A stretch of 11,236 nt of DNA from Parcubacteria group bacterium Athens0416_74 (GCA_007375785.1 VMEY01000015.1:1-11236); one strand, 5' to 3'; counted from the stretch's first letter, positions 1-7,428 are shown. Notes: generated from the sequence alone by a model not told the origin. Made by a program: numbers and translations.

Positions 1-303
1 GCGCCCCCGCCCGTACCCGGCTATGCACCGCGCGAACTCAACCACCATGAACGCGCACTTGAGAGTGCGTGCACTCGCTTCGCCAGTGGCAAGGCGTCCA
101 CGGGGGTGGTGTGCGACGCGGTCGAGGAGTGGGCGCGCAGCTGCGTGCGCAATCCCGATTTCGGAAACCCGAGGCATATCGACGTCATAGTTCGATACCT
201 GCGCACCAAGGCGCGCGACTTTATCGAGCGAAAATATTCGCCAGCTGCAATCGTCGATGAGACGCGCGCCCTGCTTAAGACCGCGGGTCTCGACCCCGGA
301 TAA
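1..303 (+). CDS. C-terminal part of an unassigned protein, open at the left edge
   Basis: An open frame runs from the first base to a TAA at 301-303, giving about 100 residues with no stop, so the true start lies outside the window. The visible part is charged and soluble, rich in Arg, Glu and Ala, with no membrane segment and no signal peptide. A stretch around residues 35-60 (EWARSCVRNP, then HIDVIVRYLR) looks helical. I do not recognise a family. An internal GTG near 106 could start a shorter protein of about 65 residues, but the frame is open upstream and coding-like. A hairpin and a terminator follow directly, so this is the last gene of its transcript. Confidence 0.6.
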   Translation, partial: APPPVPGYAPRELNHHERALESACTRFASGKASTGVVCDAVEEWARSCVRNPDFGNPRHIDVIVRYLRTKARDFIERKYSPAAIVDETRALLKTAGLDPG

Positions 304-311
304 GAAGAATC

Positions 312-328
312 TCGGTGCAATGCACCGA
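312..328. repeat. Short perfect inverted repeat (8-bp arms, 1-nt centre)
   Basis: TCGGTGCA and TGCACCGA flank a single A, nine bases after the stop codon of the first gene and just before the terminator hairpin. In RNA it would be a stem of about 6-7 bp with a minimal loop. It may protect the 3' end or help termination; this is inference. Confidence 0.5.
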
Positions 329-332
329 TGGG

Positions 333-361
333 GACCGCTCACTGAGCGGTCTCTTTCTTTT
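333..361 (+). terminator. Rho-independent terminator after the first gene
   Basis: A GACCGCT/AGCGGTC stem (333-339 with 345-351, loop CACTG) is followed by a pyrimidine run rich in T (351-361). It closes the left-edge transcript. The next promoter begins only a few bases later. Confidence 0.8.
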
Positions 362-364
362 GGC

Positions 365-373
365 TGGTATAAT
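365..373 (+). promoter_or_regulatory. Extended -10 promoter for the FAD oxidase/membrane protein unit
   Basis: TGGTATAAT matches the extended -10 consensus (TGnTATAAT) perfectly. No good -35 hexamer is visible 16-18 bp upstream, which lies in the preceding terminator. The start would be near 380, giving a leader of about 38 nt before the ATG at 418. This leader lacks a clear Shine-Dalgarno sequence. Confidence 0.75.
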
Positions 374-417
374 TTGAGTACACCTGCCCCGTTAGAGAAA
401 ACATCCTTTCTTTTTTC

Positions 418-2136
418 ATGTCTTCTACAACGACCTCTACGCCCAACATTGGCTCAGCACCGAATCGCGTCTCTAATGGGGTGAAAACTTCGCTCAAAGA
501 GCGTCTCGCGCGCGTTATCAAAGGCGATGTCGCCGACGACAGCACGACGATACAAAAATACAGCCGTGATACGAGCGTCTTTGAGCGCTCCCCCGAGCTC
601 GTCGTGTTCCCCAAAAGCGGGTCCGATGTCTCCGCGGTTATGAGTTATGCATATGATGCCGCCGGGCGCGGCGAGAAAATATCTGTCGCTGCGCGCTCGG
701 CCGGTACCGACATGACGGGCGGTCCGCTTACCGACTCCATTTCTCTCGTATTTACGAAGTACATGAATCGCATGGTAGAGGTCGGAGATGATTTTGCGAT
801 TGCCGAGCCGGGTCTCTACTACCGTGATTTCGAGAAAGAAACACTCGAGAAGACAGGCATGCTTCTCCCCTCGTACCCTGCCTCACGTGAGCTCTGCGCT
901 ATCGGCGGTATAGTCTCCAACAATTCCGGTGGTGAGCTCACGCTGCGATACGGCAAGACCAACAAGTATGTCCGCGAACTCGAGACAGTGCTCTCCGACG
1001 GCTCAAGTGCCACCTTCCGACCACTCACCGGCATTGAGCTTTCGGAAAAGATGGGTCTTCAATCGCTAGAGGGCGATATCTACCGCAAAATGCACGCACT
1101 CCTCACTGAGCATGCAGCTGAGATAGAGGCCGCGCGACCCTCAGTCACGAAGAACTCGGCGGGATACGCACTCTGGAATATTGTCGACAAAGAAAAAGGC
1201 ACCTTCGACCTTACGCAGCTAGTTACCGGCTCGCAGGGTACGCTCGCACTCGTCACCAAAGCGAAGCTCGGTCTCGTAAAGATGAAGGCGCATCGTGCCA
1301 TGCTCGTGGTGTTTCTCTCCGACATCGAAATACTGCCTGAGATAGTGCGGCGCGTCCTTGAAGTCGGGCCCGAATCATTTGAGTCATATGACGACCAGAC
1401 GTTCAAGCTCGCGGTGCGCTTCGTCCCACAAATCCTAAAGCATTTTGGATTCGCCCAGATGCTCAAGCTCGCGTTTGCTTTTATCCCCGAGCTCTACCTG
1501 GTGCTCACGGGCGGAGTTCCGAAGCTCGTCCTCATGGCAGAATTTGCGGCAGATACCGTAGAAGCTGCCGTAGAAGATGCGCGTCATGCAGGGCACGCAC
1601 TCCATGGCCTCCCCGTCCGGACAAAGCTTGCTAAGTCGGAGACACAAGCGGCCAAGTATTGGACTATTCGTAGAGAGAGCTTTGCGCTGCTGCGCAAAAA
1701 TCTCAAAGGACTCTACGCCGCCCCGTTTATCGACGACGTAGTGGTCCATCCCGACAACTACCCGCAGTTCATGCCCGAGCTCAACGAGCTCCTGAAGCAA
1801 CACCACCTCCTCTACACGATAGCGGGACACATCGGCGATGCCAACTTCCACATCATCCCTCTCATGGACCTTTCCAAAGAGAGCCAGCGTCGCGAAATCA
1901 TCGACCTCCAACCCAAGGTGTACAAAATAGTCGCAAAATACAAAGGTTCGATTACCGGAGAGCACAACGACGGCATCATCCGCACACCCTACCTCCCCAT
2001 CATGTATGACGAGCGCATCATCAGGCTTTTTACAGAGACAAAAAAGATATTCGACCCGCGCAATATTTTGAATCCGGGGAAGAAAGTAGGAGGTACAATA
2101 GAAGATATCGAGAATTCGATGATACGCCATGCCTAG
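418..2136 (+). CDS. FAD-linked oxidase of the GlcD/D-lactate dehydrogenase type
   Basis: 572 residues. The N-terminal half is a PCMH/VAO-type FAD-binding domain: LVVFPKSGSDV at 61-71, ARSAGTDMTGG at 92-102, and IGGIVSNNSGG at 162-172, which is the flavin-contacting Gly/Asn-rich loop of this family. The C-terminal FAD-oxidase domain has GHIGDANFH at 470-478, GEHNDGIIRTPYL at 514-526 and FDPRNILNPGKK at 545-556, all hallmarks of glycolate oxidase GlcD and D-lactate or D-2-hydroxyacid dehydrogenases. It should oxidise a 2-hydroxy acid and pass electrons to a quinone or other acceptor; the substrate cannot be read from sequence. There is no Cys-rich iron-sulfur extension. The first 40 or so residues are Ser/Thr-rich and probably flexible. 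The stop overlaps the start of the next gene by 8 nt, so translation is probably coupled to a membrane partner. Confidence 0.9.
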   Translation: MSSTTTSTPNIGSAPNRVSNGVKTSLKERLARVIKGDVADDSTTIQKYSRDTSVFERSPELVVFPKSGSDVSAVMSYAYDAAGRGEKISVAARSAGTDMTGGPLTDSISLVFTKYMNRMVEVGDDFAIAEPGLYYRDFEKETLEKTGMLLPSYPASRELCAIGGIVSNNSGGELTLRYGKTNKYVRELETVLSDGSSATFRPLTGIELSEKMGLQSLEGDIYRKMHALLTEHAAEIEAARPSVTKNSAGYALWNIVDKEKGTFDLTQLVTGSQGTLALVTKAKLGLVKMKAHRAMLVVFLSDIEILPEIVRRVLEVGPESFESYDDQTFKLAVRFVPQILKHFGFAQMLKLAFAFIPELYLVLTGGVPKLVLMAEFAADTVEAAVEDARHAGHALHGLPVRTKLAKSETQAAKYWTIRRESFALLRKNLKGLYAAPFIDDVVVHPDNYPQFMPELNELLKQHHLLYTIAGHIGDANFHIIPLMDLSKESQRREIIDLQPKVYKIVAKYKGSITGEHNDGIIRTPYLPIMYDERIIRLFTETKKIFDPRNILNPGKKVGGTIEDIENSMIRHA

Positions 2137-3151
2137 TATCTTGATATTTCTGTCGGCATTCTTCCTACCCTCCCTCGTGTTTGCGCACGAAGTGTACGTA
2201 CTTCCGCTTGATGTGATTCAAGCTGCGATGGCCAACCCGTCGCCCGACCCATTTTCCGCAATAGCCGGCAATGAACTAAAATTCTTTTTCTGGGCTTTTG
2301 TCGGCTTTGTCGTGGTATCGACGATTGCGGCCGCGACATTCTTCGGAGCAATGGAGAAGCGCATGCTGCCGACGCTCATGCGGCTCAAACGCTATGCGCT
2401 CCCACTCGCGAGGCTCACTGCAGGGCTCTCTACGCTCTCATTCGGTCTTATGGGCGCACTCTACGGCACCGAAATACCATTTGATTCTCTCTTCGGGGGC
2501 GTGACGATGCTTATGCAGATATTCTTTGTGATTGCCGGCGCTGCACTCACGCTCGGCATATTTACCCGCCCCTTCGCACTTCTCCTCGCGCTCGTCTACG
2601 CGTGGGCCGGATACATATACGGCTGGTACATTTTTACGTACACCGACCACATCGGGCTCTATATACTTCTTCTACTACTGGGAAGCGGCGGCTACTCGCT
2701 CTCAAGGGCACTCCATATCAATGAAATGAATGCTCCTCGAATCATCGAGCATCTTCGCCCTCTTGCTTTCCCTATTCTGCGCATTCTTTTCGGGTTCGGG
2801 ATTATGTTTGCATCGATTTATGCGAAGTATATGTATAGCGCGCTCGCACTCAACGTCGTGACCATGTATAGCCTGACTACGTACTTCCCATTCGACCCGC
2901 TCTTTGTGGTGCTCGGCGCACTCATCATAGAATTCCTCGCCGGTGTACTCTTTATGCTCGGCATTGCTGTGCGCTGGAGCTCGCTCTTCCTCCTCTTCTG
3001 GCTCTCTCTCTCACTCATCTACTTCCAGGAGGATGTGTGGCCGCACATCATCCTCTTCGGCCTCTGCGGCGTGGTATTTCTGCACGGCTACGACAAGTTT
3101 TCCCTCGAAGGACGTCTCTTGAGACGTCGCGATTCCGAGCCGGTGCTCTAG
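2129..3151 (+). CDS. DoxX-like multi-pass membrane protein with N-terminal signal
   Basis: 340 residues. A hydrophobic N-terminus ends in LVFAHEV, so residues 1-19 look like a signal peptide or first membrane segment. Further hydrophobic segments lie near 50-72, 92-112, 120-144, 147-165, 174-190, 213-232, 256-280, 283-299 and 305-320. The repeated four-helix-like pattern, with Gly-rich helices and LGIFTRPFA/LGIAVRWSS-type turns, resembles two DoxX/DoxD-like modules in tandem. That is a family resemblance, not a proven assignment. It overlaps the FAD oxidase by 8 nt (ATGCCTAG) with no other room for a ribosome site, so the two are very probably co-translated. A membrane electron acceptor or anchor for the oxidase is a reasonable inference. 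The Arg-rich tail RLLRRRDSE should be cytoplasmic. Confidence 0.75.
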   Translation: MPSILIFLSAFFLPSLVFAHEVYVLPLDVIQAAMANPSPDPFSAIAGNELKFFFWAFVGFVVVSTIAAATFFGAMEKRMLPTLMRLKRYALPLARLTAGLSTLSFGLMGALYGTEIPFDSLFGGVTMLMQIFFVIAGAALTLGIFTRPFALLLALVYAWAGYIYGWYIFTYTDHIGLYILLLLLGSGGYSLSRALHINEMNAPRIIEHLRPLAFPILRILFGFGIMFASIYAKYMYSALALNVVTMYSLTTYFPFDPLFVVLGALIIEFLAGVLFMLGIAVRWSSLFLLFWLSLSLIYFQEDVWPHIILFGLCGVVFLHGYDKFSLEGRLLRRRDSEPVL

Positions 3152-3158
3152 GCCGACT

Positions 3159-3194
3159 ATAAAATTCCCCCGGAGCGCGGGCTCCGGGGGAATT
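3159..3194 (-). terminator. Strong terminator of the redox operon (minus strand)
   Basis: A perfect 14-bp stem (3163-3176 with 3181-3194, loop of 4) is followed on the minus strand by TTTTAT. On the plus strand no T-run follows, so it mainly ends the minus-strand operon. It could still block read-through from the convergent gene ending at 3151. Confidence 0.85.
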
Positions 3195-3202
3195 CGCGTG
3201 GT

Positions 3203-4132
3203 TTACGCGAAGATGATGCTGTGCTGAGGTATAGGGTGCCGCAGTGGACGATGCAGTGAGAACGCTTGATACGAGATGTGCAGCTTCGCCACATCAAGCA
3301 TTTCTTCGCGTCCACGCAAATGCTGCGCGTCGACCCACCAGCCGAAGAGACGCGGCGCCCCGTCAACTGGCGACCGCACGAACGCGTAGTTATTTTCGGG
3401 CTTCCAGAGCATCTGAATGCCTGCGGGGCGCAGATGCTCAGGCGTGTCGTAGAACTTCAGGCCGGCACTGCCTGCCCGGATGATTTCGTGCAGTTGGGCG
3501 AGTGTGAGAAAAGCTCTCTCCCCACCCAGCATCGCAAGAATGCCGCCCGGCTGCACAGATCGCCTGGTCCTCACACACATGACGAATCGCTGGCCCGTCG
3601 CAGGTTCGACGACTCCCCTAAAGTCCTTCGTCAGGGTATCCGCGACACGGATGCGCCGACCCTCGATCACTTTTCCGTCAGCATAATGTTCGAGAGCATT
3701 GAACTCACCGCTCGCACGGATTGTGACCGACGAGAGTCTCCGCAGCAGCTTGCTCTTCTCATTGCTGCCCACCTCGCTCGACTGCATGACGAGCGTTGCG
3801 AAGGCTTCGTCGAGAAGCTCCTCAAACAGCCTGTTGTTCCCTTCAAAGCTCGCGAGAAGCGTCGAAGGGTCGTACTGTGATGCCGCCTTGGGTATAGCGA
3901 GCACCACCTCAGAGGTCAATTTTCCGAGCTGACCCGGCTCGATGAAGGGAGTTCCGCGTGTCATGGCGGGTGGTCCTTCTCTGGTAGCTGCTGCCTTAAG
4001 TGGCACTTCCGGGCCTCCACCAACCATTTGGTTTCGCCACAGCCTATACGGGCCGATGAGCTCGTGCAGGCTGGGGCGAAATACTTTCAGAGGACCTCCG
4101 TCTAGCCAACCATTTTCTTGTTTCGAGTGCAA
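3203..4132 (-). CDS. Unassigned soluble protein, third gene of the thioredoxin/DsbB unit
   Basis: Up to 309 residues from a TTG at 4132. The first ATG in frame is at 4027 and would give 274 residues; neither has a convincing Shine-Dalgarno sequence, so the start is uncertain. The upstream DsbB-like gene stops 11 nt before the TTG, and the strong terminator follows the stop, so co-transcription with the two redox genes is likely. No signal peptide or membrane helix is visible. The N-terminal 70 residues are Gly/Pro-rich and probably disordered. The middle (about 85-135) is helical with acidic and leucine-rich stretches. The C-terminal half has beta-type sequence with FVMCVRTRR, GGILAMLGGERAF, LKFYDTPEHL and LFGWWVDAQHL. 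The Cys content is low, so it is not obviously a redox protein itself. I do not recognise the family. Confidence 0.65.
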   Translation of the reverse strand: MHSKQENGWLDGGPLKVFRPSLHELIGPYRLWRNQMVGGGPEVPLKAAATREGPPAMTRGTPFIEPGQLGKLTSEVVLAIPKAASQYDPSTLLASFEGNNRLFEELLDEAFATLVMQSSEVGSNEKSKLLRRLSSVTIRASGEFNALEHYADGKVIEGRRIRVADTLTKDFRGVVEPATGQRFVMCVRTRRSVQPGGILAMLGGERAFLTLAQLHEIIRAGSAGLKFYDTPEHLRPAGIQMLWKPENNYAFVRSPVDGAPRLFGWWVDAQHLRGREEMLDVAKLHISYQAFSLHRPLRHPIPQHSIIFA

Positions 4133-4143
4133 GAAAAGCGAAC

Positions 4144-4683
4144 TTACGCTCGATTGTTTCGCACGAAGAGCATGAGTACGATGAGGAAGGCGAAGAGAGA
4201 TGCGCCCATCAGTGGGAATGTGATGTAGCCAAATTCAAACATAAAGCGGAGTCCGCAATCACCCCCGCCGGAAGCCGGGCACGGCAAGACTGATGCGCCG
4301 CCCATCTGCAAATAGTGCTGGTAGAATCCGAGGAAGATGCCGGCTATCGAGAGCACGATTGAGTAATCGGCGATGTTTTTGTCGCTCCGCCAAGCAGCGA
4401 GCGCGAAGAGCGGCACTTGCGAGAACATGAAGATACGCATGAGCCAGCAAAGTCCGCACGGGATAATGCCGAGAATTTCCGAGTAGTAGAGTGCCATCAA
4501 GACGGCCCCGACGACTGTAGCGAGCGCGACCCACAGACCCCACCTCTCAACCGGCTTCGATGCATCGGCGAGCGCCGGGTACTTCTTTCGCGCGATAAGA
4601 AGTACGATGAGCGCGAGCGTCACGAACTGTAAGACGATGGTTGCAAGCCCCAGGAGATAATTGAGTGTTTCTATCGGGTACAT
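4144..4683 (-). CDS. DsbB/BdbC-like disulfide bond formation protein
   Basis: 179 residues with four or five hydrophobic segments (about 8-32, 48-66, 82-98, 105-125, 150-174). CGLCW at 76-80 is the quinone-proximal CxxC of DsbB, followed by LMRIFMF where classical DsbB has YQRI. A second Cys pair, C135 (LPCP) and C143 (GDCG), sits in the later loop, as expected for the shuttle pair. The protein should reoxidise a thiol-oxidising partner and pass electrons to quinone in the membrane. ATG at 4683 is chosen because it lies 2 nt after the stop of the thioredoxin-fold gene; a GTG at 4704 would add seven residues and overlap that gene. The adjacent gene is the obvious partner. Confidence 0.9.
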   Translation of the reverse strand: MYPIETLNYLLGLATIVLQFVTLALIVLLIARKKYPALADASKPVERWGLWVALATVVGAVLMALYYSEILGIIPCGLCWLMRIFMFSQVPLFALAAWRSDKNIADYSIVLSIAGIFLGFYQHYLQMGGASVLPCPASGGGDCGLRFMFEFGYITFPLMGASLFAFLIVLMLFVRNNRA

Positions 4684-4685
4684 AG

Positions 4686-5063
4686 TTATTGCGGGAGTGT
4701 GCACTGCGTCTCTTGTGCGAGCTGCTCAAGCGTGAGCTCCCCCGTGAGGCGATTGCCGGAGGCAAAAATCCACGTCGGATATCCTTCTATTCCCTTGTCT
4801 TTGCAGACCGCAAGCTGATCCTTGCCGTTGGGCGTGGAGCACTCCACGTACGGAAGGAGCTTGGCCGAGCGACCAAAGAGTGCCTTCGTGGCCTGGCAGT
4901 GAGGGCACCAGAACGCACCATAAAACACAGCACCTTTGTCCTTGAGACACTGTGCGAAGCTATCGAGCTTGCCCGGCTTCGACGAGACGAAGAAGCTTCC
5001 TCCAAGTACGACCACGATGACCAAGATAATGAGGCCCCAGAAGATGTATACACCGTTTTTCAT
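4686..5063 (-). CDS. Membrane-anchored thioredoxin-fold protein with CPHC motif
   Basis: 125 residues from ATG at 5063. One hydrophobic segment at 5-26 anchors it, placing the thioredoxin-like domain outside the membrane. FYGAFWCPHCQ at 47-57 holds the active CxxC (C53, C56) and GYPT at 94-97 the cis-proline loop. KLLPYVEC, and the spacing of extra cysteines C39, C75, C87 and C121, closely recall the thioredoxin domain fused to bacterial VKOR proteins. Here it is a separate gene next to a DsbB-type rather than VKOR-type partner. A frame extension to 5108 adds 15 residues, but the promoter at 5070-5098 lies inside that extension, which supports 5063. With the DsbB neighbour it probably forms a complete extracytoplasmic disulfide-forming pair. 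Confidence 0.88.
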   Translation of the reverse strand: MKNGVYIFWGLIILVIVVVLGGSFFVSSKPGKLDSFAQCLKDKGAVFYGAFWCPHCQATKALFGRSAKLLPYVECSTPNGKDQLAVCKDKGIEGYPTWIFASGNRLTGELTLEQLAQETQCTLPQ

Positions 5064-5069
5064 GTTGAT

Positions 5070-5098
5070 ATCATAGCCCTTCTCACGACGTATGCCAA
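5070..5098 (-). promoter_or_regulatory. Promoter of the redox operon; decides the start at 5063
   Basis: On the minus strand TTGGCA (5093-5098) and TATGAT (5070-5075) are spaced by exactly 17 bp. Only 6 nt (5064-5069) separate the -10 from the ATG, so the transcript should start at or next to the start codon: a leaderless mRNA. Confidence 0.8.
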
Positions 5099-5118
5099 AC
5101 GCGGGCACGAGCCGGATT

Positions 5119-5127
5119 TGCTATACT
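5119..5127 (+). promoter_or_regulatory. Extended -10 promoter of the VIT-like gene, leaderless
   Basis: TGCTATACT is an extended -10 with 6 nt before the ATG at 5134. It rules out the upstream ATG at 5092. It lies back to back with the redox-operon promoter; the two -10 elements are about 46 bp apart. Confidence 0.75.
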
Positions 5128-5133
5128 CGCTCC

Positions 5134-5649
5134 ATGAGCCATCTCGTAGAAGACGCTGAGCGCGCGCTCCACATCGAAGATGTCGACCGTGCATTTCTGC
5201 TCAAAGTAGTCCAACCATCGCTTGTAGGACTCATCGACGGCTCTATATCGACACTCGCACCGCTCTTCGCGGCAGCCTTTGCGAGCGGCGATTCTCATAT
5301 TGCATTTCTCGTGGGTACCGCAGCCGCCATCGGCGCTGCTATCTCAATGGCTTTCGCCGAAGGCCTCTCTGATACGGGCGAACACACTGGCCGCGGACAT
5401 CCTGCAATACGCGGGCTGATTGTCGGCCTAGCAACATTCGTAGGCGGTATCTTCCACACGATTCCGTTTCTCGTGCCCGATATCACACTTGCGCTCTACC
5501 TGGCGTATCTCGTCGTGGGGATTGAACTTATCGTGATTAGCTATATCCGTTTTCACTATTTCAAATTGAGCTTTTGGTCTTCGATTGCACAGGTCGTATT
5601 CGGTGGTGCGCTCGTTTTTCTTGCAGGTGTGCTTATCGGCAACGCATAG
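5134..5649 (+). CDS. VIT/CCC1-like divalent metal transporter
   Basis: 171 residues. The N-terminal 25 residues are charged and cytoplasmic (EDAERALHIEDVDRAF). Hydrophobic segments follow near 30-50, 56-75, 95-115, 117-137 and 152-170, so about five helices, as in the VIT1/CCC1 family. VGLIDGSIST at 31-40 matches the family's first-helix GLxDG motif, and SMAFAEGLSD plus GGIFHTIPFL match the conserved small-residue and Pro positions of later helices. Characterised members move Fe(II) or Mn(II) out of the cytosol. It is short for the family because the long cytoplasmic metal-binding loop of eukaryotic VIT is absent. Start chosen from the leaderless promoter. It converges with the SET gene, 30 bp away, with no clear terminator between. 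Confidence 0.82.
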   Translation: MSHLVEDAERALHIEDVDRAFLLKVVQPSLVGLIDGSISTLAPLFAAAFASGDSHIAFLVGTAAAIGAAISMAFAEGLSDTGEHTGRGHPAIRGLIVGLATFVGGIFHTIPFLVPDITLALYLAYLVVGIELIVISYIRFHYFKLSFWSSIAQVVFGGALVFLAGVLIGNA

Positions 5650-5679
5650 CAGCGCGCCGCTTTGCGCCATAGTACATCT

Positions 5680-6087
5680 TTAGCGAACGTGTTTTTTCGC
5701 ACCGCAACGGCACCCGACCGGTTTTATAAACTCATCGTAGTATTCTTCTCCGTAATCGATAGTCAGCTCTTCGCCGGCTTCAATGTCGCGTACAGCAGTA
5801 ATAAGAATGTGCCCGTCGTGAACCTCCGCTTCTACATTGGGCTCACAGCCGTGGTTGATATAGCGCGCGGTATTTGTTTCATCTTCGCCGTCGATAGTCC
5901 ACTTACTATCTATCTCAAAGAGGTACCGTGCTTCCTCCATATCATCCGCCACTTTTGTCGGAATCTTCTTGCCTGTGTATTCCAATATAAAATCCCCTTT
6001 CCGTATCGGTACAAGTGCAAAAAGGCCTTTGCCTACACCTTCGGCGGCATCGCGTATTTCAAAGCGCGCATCAATCACCTGATTCAT
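5680..6087 (-). CDS. SET-domain protein (putative lysine methyltransferase)
   Basis: 135 residues, essentially one SET domain. GVGKGLFA at 17-24 is the SAM-binding GxG region, ARYINHGCEPNVEA at 74-87 is the NHxCxPN pseudoknot motif (Gly replaces the common Ser), and GEELTIDYG at 105-113 holds the catalytic Tyr. A short CRC near the C-terminus recalls a reduced post-SET zinc motif but lacks the rest of the cysteines. These proteins transfer methyl groups from S-adenosylmethionine to lysines; bacterial targets are mostly unknown. The ATG at 6087 is favoured over upstream in-frame codons because an extended -10 lies 8 nt before it. The gene diverges from hisS. Confidence 0.88.
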   Translation of the reverse strand: MNQVIDARFEIRDAAEGVGKGLFALVPIRKGDFILEYTGKKIPTKVADDMEEARYLFEIDSKWTIDGEDETNTARYINHGCEPNVEAEVHDGHILITAVRDIEAGEELTIDYGEEYYDEFIKPVGCRCGAKKHVR

Positions 6088-6095
6088 AGTCGGCG

Positions 6096-6104
6096 AGTAT
6101 ACCA
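6096..6104 (-). promoter_or_regulatory. Extended -10 promoter of the SET gene, leaderless
   Basis: On the minus strand TGGTATACT lies 8 nt before the ATG at 6087. No strong -35 is seen. It shares a 67-bp region with the divergent hisS promoter. Confidence 0.7.
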
Positions 6105-6119
6105 CGAGGCACCGCGCCG

Positions 6120-6147
6120 TTGCCGAAATCCGTGCACGGGGCATAAT
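6120..6147 (+). promoter_or_regulatory. Probable hisS promoter; suggests the start at 6155
   Basis: TTGCCG (6120-6125) and CATAAT (6142-6147) are 16 bp apart. The -10 overlaps the upstream ATG at 6146-6148, so that ATG would not be in the transcript; the next in-frame ATG at 6155 lies 7 nt after the -10, matching the leaderless spacing of neighbouring genes. Confidence 0.55.
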
Positions 6148-6154
6148 GAGCTTT

Positions 6155-7417
6155 ATGACCAAGCGCGACAAACTTTCCACGGAGCCATACAAGGGCGTAC
6201 GAGATTTCTATCCTCAGGATCAGTTTATCCAGAGGTACATGTTTGAACACATGGAACGTGTCTGTGAGCTCTTCGGCTACGAGGAATACAACGCGTCAGT
6301 GCTTGAGCCCGCGGAGCTCTACCGCTCCAAGACGAGCGAAGAAATCGTCAGTCATCAGACGTACACCTTTATCGACCGCGGTGATCGAGAAGTGACGCTG
6401 CGCCCTGAGCTCACCCCTACATTTGCGCGCATGGTGGCGGCAAAGCAGCGCGAGATTCCCTTCCCTGCCCGCTGGTACTCGATTGCCAATTGTTTTCGCT
6501 ATGAAGGAACGCAAAAGGGTCGCTTGCGCGAGTTCTGGCAGCTCAACGCCGACCTCGTCGGCGCCGAAGGTGTGGAGGCCGATGCAGAAATCATCGCCAT
6601 GGCGCATGCCACGCTTCGTTCGATGGGAGCTGAAGAGCGCGACTTTGAGATACGCGTGTCGGATCGCAGGGTACTCGATGCGGTCTATCACTCGGTAGGT
6701 ATCGCCAAGGAGTATGCCGCCGAGGTCACGCGCCTTCTCGACAGGCGTGCCAAGGTGGAAGATTTTGAGAAGCAGCTCACCGACCTCATTCGCCATGAGG
6801 AAAAGGCAGTGGAACTCGTCGCAGAGCTTGAGCGCACCACTTCGACCGCGTACCTGGAAGAACTTCGCATCACGCTCGAGCACATGGGCGTGGGCAACTT
6901 GATTGTCGACACTACTATTACGCGCGGATTTGATTATTACACCGGGATGGTCTTTGAAGTATTCGATACGCATGAGAGCAACAAACGCTCCATCGCGGGC
7001 GGGGGCCGCTACGACAACCTTCTGACACTTTTCGGCGGAGAGCCGGTCCCTGCCGTCGGCTTTGCTATGGGCGATGTCACCACACGAGATTTCCTTGAGG
7101 CTCATGCACTCCTTCCCGAGTACGCTCCCGCGACGGAGGTCATGGTATGCATCGTCGAAGACGAAGCAAAAAGCCACGCGATGCGCCTCGCACAAGATTT
7201 GCGCCGGGAAGACGTCACGGTAGCAATCAATTTCTCCGGTAAGCGTATCGGTGACCAAATACGTCAGGCCGACAAAATGAAAGTCCCCTTTGTGATAGCC
7301 GTGGGCTCTAAAGAGCGCCTCGAGGGCCGCTACACGATCAAGAATCTTTCAACGGGTGCTGAGATAACACTTCCTGCAGATCGCATCGCAGAGCATTTGT
7401 TTAGCTCACTAGGATAA
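6155..7417 (+). CDS. hisS: Histidyl-tRNA synthetase
   Basis: 420 residues, normal for bacterial HisRS. It charges tRNA-His using ATP in the cytoplasm. Class II catalytic core: motif 1 region in the first 60 residues, motif 2 loop FRYEGTQKGRLREFWQL at 114-130, the two histidine-binding signatures RGFDYYTGMVFEVF at 257-270 and GGGRYDNL at 282-289, then motif 3 in PAVGFAMGDV at 299-308. The C-terminal anticodon-binding domain begins near 325 (EVMVCIVEDEAK) and ends at the last residue. Motif 2 carries Gly where many enzymes have Arg-Pro (FRYE-GTQKGR), a mild variation. An ATG three codons upstream (6146) is also in frame, but the -10 element overlaps it. No terminator follows; a short unassigned gene lies downstream. 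Confidence 0.96.
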   Translation: MTKRDKLSTEPYKGVRDFYPQDQFIQRYMFEHMERVCELFGYEEYNASVLEPAELYRSKTSEEIVSHQTYTFIDRGDREVTLRPELTPTFARMVAAKQREIPFPARWYSIANCFRYEGTQKGRLREFWQLNADLVGAEGVEADAEIIAMAHATLRSMGAEERDFEIRVSDRRVLDAVYHSVGIAKEYAAEVTRLLDRRAKVEDFEKQLTDLIRHEEKAVELVAELERTTSTAYLEELRITLEHMGVGNLIVDTTITRGFDYYTGMVFEVFDTHESNKRSIAGGGRYDNLLTLFGGEPVPAVGFAMGDVTTRDFLEAHALLPEYAPATEVMVCIVEDEAKSHAMRLAQDLRREDVTVAINFSGKRIGDQIRQADKMKVPFVIAVGSKERLEGRYTIKNLSTGAEITLPADRIAEHLFSSLG

Positions 7418-7428
7418 TGTAGAGTTTT

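Noticed and set aside
1435..2130. Long reverse-strand frame within the FAD oxidase gene
   Set aside because: It is the shadow of a well-supported gene with clear FAD-oxidase motifs; the reverse translation has no recognisable domain.
3266..3880. 204-codon plus-strand frame opposite the unassigned minus-strand gene
   Set aside because: The minus-strand frame is longer, follows the DsbB gene by 11 nt and ends at a minus-strand terminator, so it is the better candidate. The plus frame lacks a promoter or ribosome site.
6296..7258. 320-codon reverse-strand frame within hisS
   Set aside because: It lies entirely opposite the HisRS catalytic core; long reverse frames are common in GC-richer coding DNA.
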